DNA from: Colias croceus
Taxonomy: Eukaryota; Arthropoda; Insecta; Lepidoptera; Pieridae
Direction of reading: 5' to 3'
NCBI RefSeq assembly: GCF_905220415.1
Contig: NC_059545.1
Span: 9,620,001-9,684,000, forward strand
DNA: 64,000 bases
The position numbers and the translations under genes are program-made. Shown here piece by piece: positions 33,392 to 45,480 of this stretch. Within the stretch, counting starts at the first letter, position 1. Each line of letters begins with the position of its first letter. The notes below the pieces were generated by a model. The model was not told where the DNA came from. It worked only from the letters and a program-made list of their open reading frames with translations, and did not search any database.

Positions 33392-34129
33392 TTAATATTA
33401 CTACTAATATAATACAATTAATTATTTTACAGTAACTTTTCAACCCTATATATGTATTTTAAAATTTCACCTTTTAAAGCGTCGTATATAAAAGAAGATA
33501 CCTAAGTTTCAAACTTGAATAGCTTCAGAACGACTAAAACATAAAAACGTACGAATTTTAATGTTAAAATGCTTAATTGGAAACTAGTTTGAAACTTCTT
33601 GTTCTAGTTAACGTGAAGGAAAATCGATCAGAGTTCGATGAAATACATCTGTCGCGTGCGAAAGTTTTATTAAGCTATTTATATTGTTTTGTTTGTGAAA
33701 GAAATACACGTAAACGGATATTCTATTTATGAAACAAATGGAATAAGGTATTATTATTTTCACAAAGATACAAAATTATTCCTGTTTTGAAATATCTAAC
33801 TTTTAGAACAATTAGAATTATGATTATTATATCCGCAAATCGTCTTCTAGAATCTAGATGTTTAGATGTATTGAAACAATACATAATTATATACATTTGC
33901 AAGTCATTTTACAAACAATTTGATGGAGATAGATACAATTTGAACAGCTAAAGTTTGATTCACGAAAATAGACTAGGAAAAATGTAGAAATAGAAAAAAA
34001 TAAAGAGATTTGGGTACTTTTGTATGGTGGCGTCGTGATGAAATTTCGCAGCCAGTAATGAAGCTTGGATATTTTAAAAGAGCAACAACTCTTGTTGTTT
34101 GAAACACGATAGCTTGTGTAAAAATTAAT
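33392..34129. other. AT-rich DNA, no feature seen
   Basis: No recognisable exon or repeat terminus was found. Confidence 0.4.
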
Positions 34130-34270
34130 TATTATTATTAAATAAAAAAGAGTTTATTTTCTCACACCAGTTACATAAATAAGTTTATACATTTTCAGTA
34201 CATATAAATAAGTGTGAGACTGGTGCCTAAACTAGGTAATAAAAATTACCTGTATTTTAGGTCACCAGGC
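34130..34270 (-). repeat. retroposon 3' tail
   Basis: On the minus strand, CTAGTTTAGGCACCAGTCTC and ACTTATTTATATG lead to AATAAACTC and an A-rich (TAA)n end. The upstream part may extend to about 34560. Confidence 0.4.
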
Positions 34271-34570
34271 CCCCACTCCTCACTTCGTTGGAACACATTT
34301 TCAATATACCTATAATTTGTTGAGAGATAACAAAAAAAAAATACTAGAAATAAGAAAAGAAAACTACAAAGAATATACCACTATTATACCACAGTTGTAA
34401 CCACCAGGCCAGAAAGCAAATGTTTTGTTTATTTTAAGAATGAAAGACACAATTATTATTATGTTTTTAACTAAAATAACTTTCCCATCACACTCACACT
34501 TAGCCCTACGACCAACGACGAGTCTTGGGATCGAATGACTGGATACATAAAGCCAGTCATTCACTAAGTC

Positions 34571-35448
34571 TTTAGCAAATAAATAAGATATACCTACCTT
34601 CTTAATTTAATATATTTTTAATTTTACTACCACTTTATTACCTCCTAACAGTTAGCAAAACCTCTGTATCCTCATAATTCAAAGTAAGAAGCCATTCCTT
34701 CAAAACTATTACTTAATTTAATCAAATTTTTTAGATCTACTATTATTATAAAGAATTGCTATAAAGGTATTTTTTTGTCTCCCTTCTAAAGCATCTTTCA
34801 AGAAATAAACGAATCAAATCCAACCCGCAAGTAACGAGATCAGCTTCCGCAAATATAAATGGAATTCAATCCGTATTGATGTCTCAGCTAAAAATTGTAT
34901 TTCGCCCCAAAATCAGCTTTTTACGTGTGATATTTGAGATACCCTTATGCTACAATTGTATTAAGGTTCTTTTATTACACGCTAAAGCGGTCAAATATAA
35001 TTGCCGTTAATGAATTGTAGATACCGTATTATTTAATTTTTAGTGTTATTATTCATAACATTCTATATAATATTATGCTAAAGCACAGTCCAAGCACACA
35101 TAGGTTTACAATGTAGAGCATATTTGTCCTTCCTTTTATTTTATTTTTTGTATTAGGTATGTCTATGGACTACTAACGTCTATGGACGTACCTACGTCAT
35201 ATTGTTAATTTTAGTCAAGTAGATTTTAGTGAAAATACGATAGTTTCATATATTATTTACATTTACATACAACAAATTCCTAAATTTTCCAGACAATAAA
35301 CTTTATTTCTTCAAATACACATGCGAATACAAATGTTTCTTTCAAGGCAACTAGCTGGCGCTGTAGTATGCTAAAAAGCGCTAACGATACACTTTCGATA
35401 AAATTTCTCGAATCCTATATGTTACAATACCAAGCCACAGTATAACCA
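34571..35448. other. AT-rich DNA, no feature seen
   Basis: Nothing was recognised before the hAT-type MITE. Confidence 0.4.
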
Positions 35449-35456
35449 GTGCCGGC

Positions 35457-35615
35457 GTTAGGGGGGAGCTTGTGGGGGCATTGGCCCAGGGCGACAAATT
35501 CTGGGGGGCGCCAAGGTCTGAAGTTGGTTAACCTAAAACTTGATATAGCTTCCCTCAAGTGGGCGCCACAATATTTTCGCCCCGGGGGGTGTCAGTGGCC
35601 CTTACGCCGACTCTG
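35457..35615. mobile_element. hAT-type MITE, GC-rich
   Basis: TIRs CAGTGCCGGCGTTAGGG and (right end, reverse) CAGAGTCGGCGTAAGGG begin with the hAT-like CAG. They are flanked by the perfect 8-bp duplication AGTATAAC at 35449-35456 and 35616-35623. At 159 bp it is strikingly GC-rich (GGGGGGCGCCAAGG, CGCCCCGGGGGG) in an AT-rich region. Non-coding. Confidence 0.85.
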
Positions 35616-35899
35616 AGTATAACAATACAATTTTATACTGTGCTAATGTGTTACGAGAACAAGGCAAGGTTTTTCAAATTCAAATTCGTTTATTCAATGA
35701 AACTTAACCTAGCCTTAGAGCTAAATACATTTAGGTGGTAATTGTATAATGATTGGTATATATCACTTAACACTTCGAGACTGGCATCTCGCTAAGGTAC
35801 CGTATTAAAGATATCAGTACCTCACATTGCAGTATTGTTTTTGTGAAGCTAACAAACAGTAGTTAGTAAACAATTACTCTATAACAAGTTTATAGTGTA

Positions 35900-36082
35900 C
35901 TAGCTACGCTTTTCGGTTTCACCCTCGTGGCTCCGCTCCTGTTGTTCTTTACGTAATGATAGGCTATAGAGCCTTCTTCGATAAATGGGTTTTCTAACAC
36001 CCAAAGAATTTTTCAAATCGGACCAGTAGTTCCTGAAATTAGCGCGTTGAAACAAACTTCAGCTTTATAATATTAGTATAGA
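35900..36082 (-). mobile_element. complete Helitron, 'GCTGAAGAG' subfamily
   Basis: CTAG at 35900-35903 and minus-strand TC at 36081-36082, followed on the plus strand by T. Internal motifs are complete. Confidence 0.75.
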
Positions 36083-36359
36083 TGTATATTCTTATTATTT
36101 TGTATCTCATCTAATGAACCAGAATCTAAATAAACCTTACATTTAATCTAAAAGGAAGAGTTACACGAAATACGTATAAAAAGAAAGCTTTTACGCAGAT
36201 TACGAAGTTGTTATCGCCCATTTTGTAAATAAGCATAAATAAACCACTCTCATTGTTACCTTCTCGTTTATTTTATTTAGAATTTAGATTTTATATTCTA
36301 CTTTCCATAATATTATTGTTGGTTTAGTGTTTTTGGTTACACGTAGCAATGTATTACAA

Positions 36360-36418
36360 AATGTTTTAATTACTTACAATACAATACAATTAGGCAAATA
36401 CAATACAATACAATTTCA
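36360..36418. repeat. (ATACA)n-like short tandem repeat
   Basis: ACAATACAATACAATT occurs twice around AGGCAA. Simple repeat. Confidence 0.5.
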
Positions 36419-36575
36419 TGTGAATAGAACATACATCTTATAATATATCGAACTTATTGATAGTAAGATCGTAGTAACTTAACCTCAAACTTTTGAATTC
36501 TCAAAATGCATTTATTTAATATTTACCACCATAACTCTGAAGGCAGGAAACTCTGAAGTTGCTCTTTTAAATAAT

Positions 36576-38089
36576 GAAAATAAATAGGTAATAAATAAAT
36601 AATTATTTTCCAATAAAAACTAATTCTAGTTTACAAATCATATCAAGTTGACATCTAATGACTACATACAGTCCAAAAAACAGGATCGTATCTGTATCGA
36701 TTCATGCCTATTGACATGCAGGATCGGCAAGCCTACGTGTTGTGAATTGCAACCCTTACATAGGGGTTATTTGAACTACTCTAAAGAATAAAAGAACAGA
36801 GGTTAAATCCCGATATATATTTGTGGGAATTATATAGAGCTGTTGATTTGGATTGGTCGTTTAAAATGCATATATTTTTGTATACTAAGTTTGTTTTTTT
36901 TAGAAACTTTTTGAATTGGCTTTAGCTTGGTGATGTTTTAGTAGTAATTTGCAAAAACTAAGAGTTATGAATTTTTGAAGATATTATAGTTTAAAGAGAT
37001 ATATTTCTTTGTAATAAGGTCTGAAAGCTTTTTGAATTGAAGCTTTTTGACACAAAATATTATTATTGAAACTAAAGTTTTCTCGTGTGAATCATGGTTG
37101 ATATTTATTTAAAAATAAAAACATAAGACTTTTTTGAATAAATAAAATATAAATTATCTATTTTGAAGGACTGGATTATTTTGGAAAAAGGACTTATAAT
37201 TTCTAGGGAAATGTCATAATTCAATATGAAAAGGATACAAATAAATTTAAAAGTGTAATTTAATCATGTCCAAATTTGAGGTCACTTCCGTGTGTTTTTC
37301 CAATACATTATCTGACACCGTCAAATCCCTTTATCAACAAAATCCCCAAATTGATATCTTAGATCAAATTTGAAGAAGATTTAATTTACCTTAACCGGAT
37401 ACATTAGGGACGGATACATTACATTAGCGTTAAAAAAAGGCATTAATTCCTTCTTTTCTGTTAATATTAAAAATGCAAAATTGCGTTTGTTGGTTTGTCC
37501 TTCTTTCACGTCGAAACGGAACGGGAGCTATATCATGGTATAAGTTTTGTGAATGGAGATATTTAAGAGATGATATCTCGATGGGCTGAATATTCTTTTT
37601 TTCATAATACTAAACTGTAACTTAATAAAAATAGTTCATATAATATTGACTCTGTAAAAATGGTTTCTACAACCTAAGATCAAGCGTATAACCCCACAAA
37701 AAATATTAATCAAGAAAATATACCAAATGGAAGATATATACATCGAATACTTTAATAAATAAGGGAAAAAGACAAATAATTGACAAACCTCTCTTTTTAT
37801 TTGATCAACACTAACATGCTTATTTTTTCCTTTCAAGCTTAATTATACTTAAGTATAAGTATATTATAAACGAATGAGCACCGTTTTTTGTGTGTTCCGT
37901 ATTTTATTAAAGAAATAAAACATCAATATAAATATCTGCTGTATTGGAAATAATTGAAAAATGCTACGTAAATTTCATAATTTGTCGTAAAAACACTCTC
38001 CGCACTACATACCTACCTTAGTTAAATCTTTCTAGAAATCACTCATGAACCATCTCCTATAAGTGAAAAAAACAATGAAAAATAACCAC
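36576..38089. other. AT-rich DNA, no feature seen
   Basis: Apart from a degenerate LINE-tail trace at 36485-36575 (ATGCATTTATTTAATATTTA), no gene or element end was recognised. Confidence 0.35.
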
Positions 38090-38325
38090 ATAAAAATGCC
38101 TTTAAAACTTGTTCATACTAACCCCAAAACAAACCGTGCCAAAGCACGCTTGACGCATTGAATAAATTCGTTATATTTGCGCAACAGTACAATTTGTTTT
38201 GTTGATACAATTTTCAAGGATTTGCAACTCGCTACGTTATTCAAAGGTACCGTATTTGCCAGTCCTTTGATGTCACGAGGCATGATAAAACCTCTATTAT
38301 AGAAGATAAGTCACCGAAAGGGTGA
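38090..38325 (-). repeat. GAGGTTTTATCATGCCTC repeat, copy 2
   Basis: Inverted homologue of 27608-27790. It is longer, with extra sequence between TTGCAAATC and TTTATTCAATG. It includes CGTCAAGCGTGCTTTGGCAC read in reverse. Confidence 0.5.
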
Positions 38326-38493
38326 ACCCATAGACTGGCGAGTTAATAAGGAAAACCATTTTAAAGATTCCAACTTCGATTTGAGAGAAATACATAATAC
38401 AGATTTGAACATCAAATATTAAATGATAGCAAATTGATGATAGGAATTTTAAGCATTAAAACATGGAAGAAAATGGATTTGCTTTATAAAATA

Positions 38494-38680
38494 CTAGCGG
38501 TCCGCTCCGGCTTCGCCCGTGGTACATGTTTCGCAATAAAAAGTAGCCTATGTCCTTTCTCGGGTATCAAAATATCTCTATACCAAATTTCATGCAAATT
38601 GGTTCAGTAGTTAAGGCGTGATTGAGTAACAGACAGACAGACAGAGTTACTTTCGCATTTAGAAAATTAGTAAGTGTAGA
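38494..38680 (-). mobile_element. complete Helitron, 'ACCACGGGCGAAGCC' subfamily
   Basis: CTAGCGGTCCGCTCCGGCTT at the left and minus-strand TC at 38679-38680. A short (CTGT)n tract and AACTTTCGCATTT-type sequence lie near the start. Confidence 0.75.
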
Positions 38681-38994
38681 TTATTTATATAATTATGACT
38701 TATGACGAATTATATCGTCTGTGGCAAATTTAAAAACAATCTCGCCTTAAGGCTTCAATCTCGTCGTCGCTTCAATATCACAGGGATACATAAAATATTA
38801 AACTGTGCTTAAATATGAAACGCGTGACCCGACCCGGCTTCGCACGGGTGCAATATTATGCTGCGATATTGTATATGTATTATACATGTCTTATACAATA
38901 CATATTTTTTTTTTTTTTTTTTATACTAAAACCGGCAAAGGAGCGGGCGGTGTACTGATGAGGGTGATCACCGCCGCCCATAGCAATTGCAACG

Positions 38995-39395
38995 TTAGGT
39001 AACTTTGCGATTGTTTTGCCGGCCTTTGAGGGACGCGTAGGCTCTTTTTTTGAAGGCATCCATATCGTAGGTAGATGGAAACACCGAAGAAGGCAAGCTG
39101 TTCCACAATTTTGTTGTTCGGGGCAGAAAATGCCGTGAAAAACGCACAGTTGTTGATAGCCACTCATCCAGGTGGTGCGGATGGTACTTGAGCTTGTGTC
39201 GTGCAGTGCGATTGTGGAATTTGGCAGCCGGTATTAAGCCAAAAAGTTCCTCGGAACACTCCCCATTGTACAGGCGGTAGAATACGCATAGAGATAACTG
39301 GAGATCCAACTGCATAGTTTTTCAGGAAGCCCGTACGAAGGCAGTTTAGAGAGGAGACCTTTGTGCCACACCCGATCAAAGGCTTTCGCTACATC
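38995..39395 (-). pseudogene. downstream remnants of the same ORF2 across a deletion
   Basis: After the nonsense codon the original frame continues as DVAKAFDRVWHKGLLSKLPS and GLPEKLCSWISSYL up to about 39290. The sequence then jumps to the C-terminal domain in another frame: SLCVFYRLYNGECSEELFGL, HPHHLDEW and TTKLWNSLPSSVFP. The section containing the [FY]xDD catalytic box is missing. The copy is dead. Confidence 0.8.
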
Positions 39396-41327
39396 TTAAC
39401 TGACTGCCAAAGCTTCCCCCTTACTCTCAATAGCAGAAGCCCATCTGTGCGTTAAATAGACCAGAAGATCGCCAGTCGATCGACTCCCACGGAAACCGTA
39501 CTGATGGTCGCTTAACAACTGGTGATCTTCTAGGTGACGCAACAAGTGACGGTTGATTATGGTTTCCATAACCTTGGAGAGTAAGGAGGTTACCGCAATC
39601 GGCCTATAGTTTGATGGGTCAGAGCGTGTGCCTTTTTTAGGGATCGGGTGAATCAGCGCGGTCTTCCAACTGCTTGGGACAGTACCAGTGGTGTATGAGT
39701 AACGGAACAGGCGCGTTAGAGCCGGGGCCAACTCGGGAGCACATGTTTTTAACACTATTGCAGGAATGCCGTCATGTCCATTCGACTTGTGAATGTCAAG
39801 GGAAAGTAGGGTTCTTCGCACGGCACATTGCGTGAATTTAACATCAGCCATAGTACTATTAAAATGTGGTATAGTCGGTGGAGTCTTTCCCTCGTCATCC
39901 AGAGTCGAATTAGACGCAAAGAGACTTGCCAAAGTTTCGGCTTTGTCTCTTGCAGTGTGGGCCAAAGTATCGTCATCCCTGCGTAGTGGAGGAAACGTTG
40001 ATTTACAGAAATTGCCCTGAATAGCTTTGGCAAGGGACCAAAAAGCGTGAGTACCAGATGGGTACTGTGTCAGCTTCTTACCAACGCCTTCAATATACTT
40101 TGACTTTGCCTTTATGATACTGTTCTTGTAAGATCTGGAAGCAGCATTGTATCTTTTTTTCAGTCGTCTAACTTTAGGATCCTTTACCGCTTGAGCTTCA
40201 GCCCAGGCTTGGAAGCGTTCCTGCTTCAAACGAAATGCCGTTCTACATGAACGCCCAAACCAGGGCTTGGACTTGCCGCCAACGGGAATCACAAGGCTAG
40301 GAATATAGAGTTCCATTCCCTGCAAAACCACATCGGCGATAGAGTCAGCACAAACATTAGGATCACTAGACGCAAAGCAAATTTGCTTCCAAGGGTAGGA
40401 TGCGAAAAAAGTGCGCATCCCATCCCAATCGGCTGACCGATAGTGCCAAACACGACGGTAGCTGGGTGGTCGCGTTCGAGATTGGCTGGTGAGAGGAACT
40501 ACACTCCGTACCATACAGTGGTCGGATGACCCGAGAGGAGCCTCAACGGTTACCCGATAGTCGTCAGGGTGTGTGGTCAGCAAAAGATCTAACAACGACG
40601 AAGTATGATCCTCCACATCAGGGATTCTCGTGGGTGAAGTAACGAGTTGTGTTAGGCTATAGGACAAGGCAAAGTCATGAAAGGAACGCCCCACGTGGTC
40701 CGTGGTTCGTGATCCTAACCATTCAACATGGTGGGCATTAAAATCACCTAGCACTACAATTTCAGCGGAGGGAATCCTTTGTAGTAAATTATCAATCGTT
40801 CCCTGAACATGCTCAATAAGCCGGTCAGATTCGGCGTTTCCACTATGAGACCGGTAAAGACACGCGTAAATACGGGGGTGGTCATCGCAGTCAACGCGTA
40901 ACCATAGTATGGATAGATTATTGCCTTCAATGGTACCAAAGCGGCGGCAACAGACGTCCTCCCTAGCGTAAACGCACACACCGGCGCGCGGTACAAATGA
41001 ATGTTCCAGCACGTATCCCGGGTATTTAAGGTACGAGGTGTCAGCAGGGGAAGAGATCTGTGTCTCCGTTAAAAACAGTAAGGACTGCTTCAAGGTTTGA
41101 GTGAAGTCCCCTAACGTTGCAAAGGTCCACAGAAAGAAGCGTGGTGGGGGTTGCCGCAGAAAGCTTACTTTTTCTTTTCCTCCTAGCGGTACGAGAGAGC
41201 GGAATTTTGCCCCCCCCCCCCCAGAGTACGTGGGGCAGCCCGAGCAGGAACGCTCAGGGAGGGATTCTCCAGAACCATTGGTGCTGGTACCCTCCTGGGG
41301 TAGTCCATTTTTAAATACCGCTGCCAT
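39396..41327 (-). pseudogene. Jockey-type ORF2: endonuclease plus N-terminal RT, nonsense-truncated
   Basis: The product is the endonuclease/reverse transcriptase polyprotein of a Jockey-clade non-LTR retrotransposon. The 643-codon frame opens with MAAVFKNGLPQ; the true start is uncertain. The apurinic-type endonuclease (about residues 70-280) shows FLTETQISS, VVLGDFNAHHVEWLG and the catalytic LGSSDHCMV. RT follows with KSNGHDGIPAIVLK, HPIPKKGTRSDPSNYRPIAV and QYGFRGSRSTGDLL. The frame stops at TAA after EALAVS, exactly where LDVAKAFDRVWH would continue; the next codons read DVAKAFDRVWHKGLLSKL. So a single-base TTA-to-TAA change broke this copy, in addition to the downstream deletion. Confidence 0.88.
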
Positions 41328-41439
41328 GTTGTTTGTTTGAGGGGGATAGGGATTGGGCCTCCGGCAGTCTCACGAACTCATGCGAAACGCAAAAAAAAGA
41401 AATGCTTCACGCTGGTGTTAGGTGAGACAGTGGTACCTC

Positions 41440-42051
41440 CCCGGACAAGCTACAGCCCAGTCGTGCTACACACAAATGTAATAATTGTATGTAGCTGTAG
41501 CTCTACCACTGTAAAAACAATAATAATTGAATCACTCGATTAAAAAACTGCATCGAAATCTGTTTTGGGGTTTTAAATACATACACACATACACAAGGAC
41601 AGGCATAAGCGAAAAACAACTTTGTTTTATTCTATGTGTCGCATAGACCATAGTGATAATGTAGATACTGTACTCGTTTAAAATAAATATTTTAGACAAA
41701 TAAAATCTACTAGACGTTGTTAAAAGGACCGCAATTAACGGACAGTGCATTCTGCAAAGTGGACTACAAACGGCTACAGTCTACACGATATAAATGGAAA
41801 AGAAGTATTTAAAGCACTCCTTAAAATAACTTTGTTTCTAAACTCGTGCCTTGTAGGTTTTTTTTTTACTTCGTGCCATTTTTCAGGCTGGGTTGTTAAT
41901 TGTTGTATGCTTTTATAGGTCAGTTTTATTTTAATATTATTTATGACTGCTCCTCATAATACGACATTTTATACAGATATGTATAATTGTATATTATGAA
42001 TTGCAAGTTTACAAATTAGGAGAACTCCCATTGGTATTTTCGTAACTATCA
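41440..42051. other. AT-rich DNA, no feature seen
   Basis: A C-rich run lies just inside the LINE (41211-41222). No further gene or element was recognised. Confidence 0.35.
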
Positions 42052-42228
42052 TCTAATATATAAAATTCCCCTGTCACAATGTTAGTTATCATACTCCTCC
42101 AAAACGGCTGGACCGATTCTCATGAAATTTTGTGTGCATATCGGGTAGGTCTGAGAATCGGGTAACTTCTATTTTTCATACCCCTAAATGATGAAGAGTA
42201 AGGCAGAACAACGTTTGCGGGAAGCTAG
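42052..42228 (+). mobile_element. complete Helitron, 'CCTGTCACAATGTT' subfamily
   Basis: A^TC start TCTAATATATAAAATTCCCC and end ACGTTTGCGGGAAGCTAG before T; 177 bp. It lacks the long GC hairpin of other subfamilies. Confidence 0.75.
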
Positions 42229-42370
42229 TATAATTATGTATATTATTTCTTTTTCGTCGGAATATAAATTGTGACTACAAATTTTGAGGAATCCTATTGG
42301 TTCTTTCGTAACTAGCATATTTATTATTTTATCTCTAATTTCGTCTTACAGTTAAGATTTTTTCTTACAT

Positions 42371-42515
42371 TCAAACTCATTTATTTATTCAATTATACTT
42401 TTTCTAGAAGCACTTTTGAATGGTCATAACATTTTTTTTACATTTTCCACCGATTCGGAAAGCAGTATCTATGGAGAAGAACCGGCAAGAAGAATAGTTG
42501 CCCCTTTTAAGCTCA
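42371..42515 (-). repeat. LINE 3' UTR fragment
   Basis: CAAACTCATTTATTTATTCA, AGAAGCACTTTTGAATGG and ATTCGGAAAGCAGTATCTAT match 20331-20640. Confidence 0.6.
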
Positions 42516-43878
42516 TTTGAAGTTTATATATTTATAGACTATATATTATAATAGGACTAGTACTTATAAGCATTTTTACAATATACACGCATTATTATTT
42601 ACTTAAATAATCTGTACAGAAGTATTTATTATATTTCAATCGTTAAGGCTTGAATCGGGTAGAGTTCCCTTTTAATACCGAAAATTAACTCTAGTTATAA
42701 CCGTTTTTCTTCTTAGGTACTTAATGTACATATCTAAAAAAATGTATATTAAAGTTTCGAATATGATAAAGGGCATGGTTGTTTTAATTTGTTTATTTTA
42801 CAATCAGGTTTTTTGGAAAAAAATCATGAACTGAGGTCGATTTTTGGACTTTAAACCAAAACGCTAAGTCAATATAACATCAATTATTGTAGTGTTTTTA
42901 CAGTGTGTTTATCAAATTGAAACACAGGGCATGGTTGTTTTAAATTTTGATTCCATATCCAAATATCTTTTTAATAATTTTTTATACGTACTTTTACTAC
43001 GGTAAATTCCGCGGTCGTCTCCCGATCCCGCCTTGTAAATCGTCGTCAAGGTCGCTAGCCCCTATTAAAGCCTTAATACCGATACAATAGCATTCATTGT
43101 ATTTAATAAATATTATCGCAGCCATTCGACGATTCACAAATGCTTTTGTTACAAATGTATTCGAAGCCTTTGTAAGCTTGATAATAATATAATTATACAA
43201 TTGTTTTGTTAAACCTCATTTATGTGTGAATTGCAATAATGTGATAAGCGTTTTTGTGTTATTAGTTGATTTTATTTATCTATGATTTAAAGTTTGGGTT
43301 TTATGTACATTTTGGAGAAATATATCTACCTATTATTACCTTGTACCTAACTGCTTAGAATTTAATTTGTAATCATTCTTTGTTACAGGTATTTCGAATT
43401 TCCTGATGATTCGTAAGACTAGGTTAAGAAGCATTTGATCAATATGAATCTTCACACTTAATATTTTTTGTGTAACATTTTATGAGTGTCTCGAATATGA
43501 ACATTACTTTCTCTAAAATTATCTTCAGATGCCAATAAATTAGTTCATGTTCATATACAAATTCTTGTTTATCTTGTACCTTGTTGTCCTTGAATGCACT
43601 GTTTCGCAATAAGACATGACATTGTTACCTATTTTAAAGTTAACCCTGTAGGTACATAGGTACTATCCCAAAATAGACTTGAAAAATCGTAAAAGCCTAA
43701 ATTTGATGTTTCCGCTACACGTAATAATTTGCGAGTTTAAAATATCAGCAAGTTATTCCAATAAGAAATAGGAGCTTTAAAATATTTCACGAACTCTGAC
43801 ATATTATATTTTTCTTCATTCTAAATTTCGTTTTTTTAATTAATAATAATAAATAAATTTAAAATCTTGATTGAATTG
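42516..43878. other. AT-rich DNA with a small GC-rich island
   Basis: Around 43008-43075 GC content rises locally, and the minus strand reads GASDLDDDLQGGIGRRPRNL before stops. This is not enough to call an exon. The rest is featureless. Confidence 0.3.
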
Positions 43879-43882
43879 TTAA

Positions 43883-43959
43883 CCCATTGAACCCCGAGCG
43901 GCCCGATCGGACCACGACACAATAGATTTTCTATTGTGTCTGTGATTCCGGGGGCTGAG
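43883..43959 (+). mobile_element. 77-bp hairpin repeat flanked by TTAA, copy 2
   Basis: It is bounded by TTAA at 43879-43882 and 43960-43963. It contains an 11-bp stem GACACAATAGA / TCTATTGTGTC. The TTAA target suggests a piggyBac-like MITE, but the TIRs are weak. Confidence 0.55.
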
Positions 43960-44599
43960 TTAAATGGTACAATTAATGATATTATAATTCGAGAAACAAG
44001 CCTTTGTTAGTTTTATACTGTGTTACAGGCTTTAGAATTCATTCCAATTTTGATAAATTACAGTTTTTATTTAAACTATACGACTTCTTATAAACTATAA
44101 TAGTAGGTAGTGGGCGAATTTCTATACTATTTCAATAAATAGCTAAATTATATTATTATGGATAAAAATAAAAACTTCCGTGAATAAGGTTGCATGTAAA
44201 AATTGCCCCTTTATTCCTTCAGTCATTTCATTTGATTGGCCACCCCGACACCTCGCCCTTTAACTGCCTAATCTGATTCAGATAAGGTCCAAAGGTTAAT
44301 TTACCTTTTTCGATTTTAATTGACTGGAGAAAGATATTGAGTTGTGATAAAATTGTCAGGTATTTATTGTTATTTTATTTATGAAAGCCATTTACAAAAG
44401 AATTTTTTATGATAACTGAAACTCAAGTTTGAAATTAAAATAAATAATTTGTTTCTCTGTGTAGAGTATGGAATGAATACAAAACAAATGATGCAAATTT
44501 TCTGATGTAATTATCAATTTCAAATGATGGTATTTTTATGTAGGTATGTACTGTTTCAACCAACATTTAATAGCTTAATACAAAATATCAACAATTCAC

Positions 44600-44650
44600 A
44601 CACAGCCTAATCGCTATTGAGCGATATCTTCCAGCCAACTCACTTCATAG
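44600..44650 (-). repeat. retroposon tail hairpin
   Basis: TAATCGCTATTGAGCGATAT and CTTCCAG are the conserved hairpin of the tail at 5727-5875. Confidence 0.45.
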
Positions 44651-44991
44651 GCGAAAATAACAACATTAATCTACAAGTGCGCGTCACTTTCCATTGCTAT
44701 AAAACGATATGAAATTTGGATCCGTACCAAAGAAAATGTTGTCCAAAAATAAAGACCACGCCCCCAAATATAAATATTATATTCGCGGTATCAAAATAAA
44801 GTGATATAACGTACGCGGATTGCGTAGTTTGTTATTTTTGTCTGTGTTATCATTTCACTAGCTAATATATGAATGAGCACGCGGCTTCACTCGCGATAAC
44901 CTGTAAAGTAGCCAAGATAATACAGACTGCAATCTATCTCAGTATGTACTTCGCGAGGAAATGTGTCGAAGAAACAAAAAGTTCGACTTCT

Positions 44992-45105
44992 ATCATCTGC
45001 CAAGACGCGCTTGGCCAGCGTGGTGGATTATGGCCCATACCCTCATAGGAGAACCCGTGTCCCAGTAGTATGAACGTACCTATAGGCTGATGATGATGAT
45101 TATAA
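44992..45105 (+). repeat. LINE 3' end with (GAT)n tail
   Basis: GCCAAGACGCGCTTGGCCAG, GTGGTGGATTATGGCC and GAGAACCCGTGTCCCAGTAG end in GATGATGATGAT (45088-45101). I recognise this as an RTE-like LINE terminus, severely 5' truncated. Confidence 0.6.
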
Positions 45106-45284
45106 TGACGTACCTTCTTACTAAATTTTATAGCTATTTTTGCGTGAAATATTTAGAAACACATCTTCACTTTCACGTTTTTAATACGTTAGACATACTG
45201 AATTTCATAAAATTACAGACACCTTTTTCGCGTAAGAGTACCTAATAATGATTCTTCTTCATAAACTTTCACGTTTATTATATA

Positions 45285-45480
45285 CTAGCTTAACGACCGC
45301 GGCTTCGCCCGCTATGTGTAAACCTAATAAATTATATACTAAAACCTTCCTCTTGAATCACTTTATCTAATAAAAAAAAACGCATCAAAATCCGTTGCGT
45401 AGTTTGAAAGATTTAAGAATACAAAGGGACATAGGGACAGAGAAAGCTACCTACTTTGTTTTATAAATTTATAACTTTGT
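45285..45480 (-). mobile_element. non-autonomous Helitron (minus)
   Basis: CTAG at 45285-45288, then CCGCGGCTTCGCCCGC and AAACCTTCCTCTTGAATCAC; the subfamily of 23670-23858. The right end is eroded. Confidence 0.65.

Larger units (their letters stand above)
38905..41340 (-). mobile_element. Jockey-type LINE, internally deleted
   Basis: Read on the minus strand, this contains an ORF2 with endonuclease and partial RT (41327-39396), the C-terminal part of ORF2 (about 39300-38995), a short 3' UTR and a poly-A tail (T run 38905-38922). The RT palm and thumb between these parts are absent. The 5' end beyond 41340 is uncertain. No target duplication was identified. Confidence 0.85.

Noticed and set aside
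41211..41222. C homopolymer as a frameshift in the Jockey ORF
   Set aside because: The 643-codon frame reads through it continuously (Gly codons on the minus strand), so no frameshift is required. Sequencing length error there remains possible.
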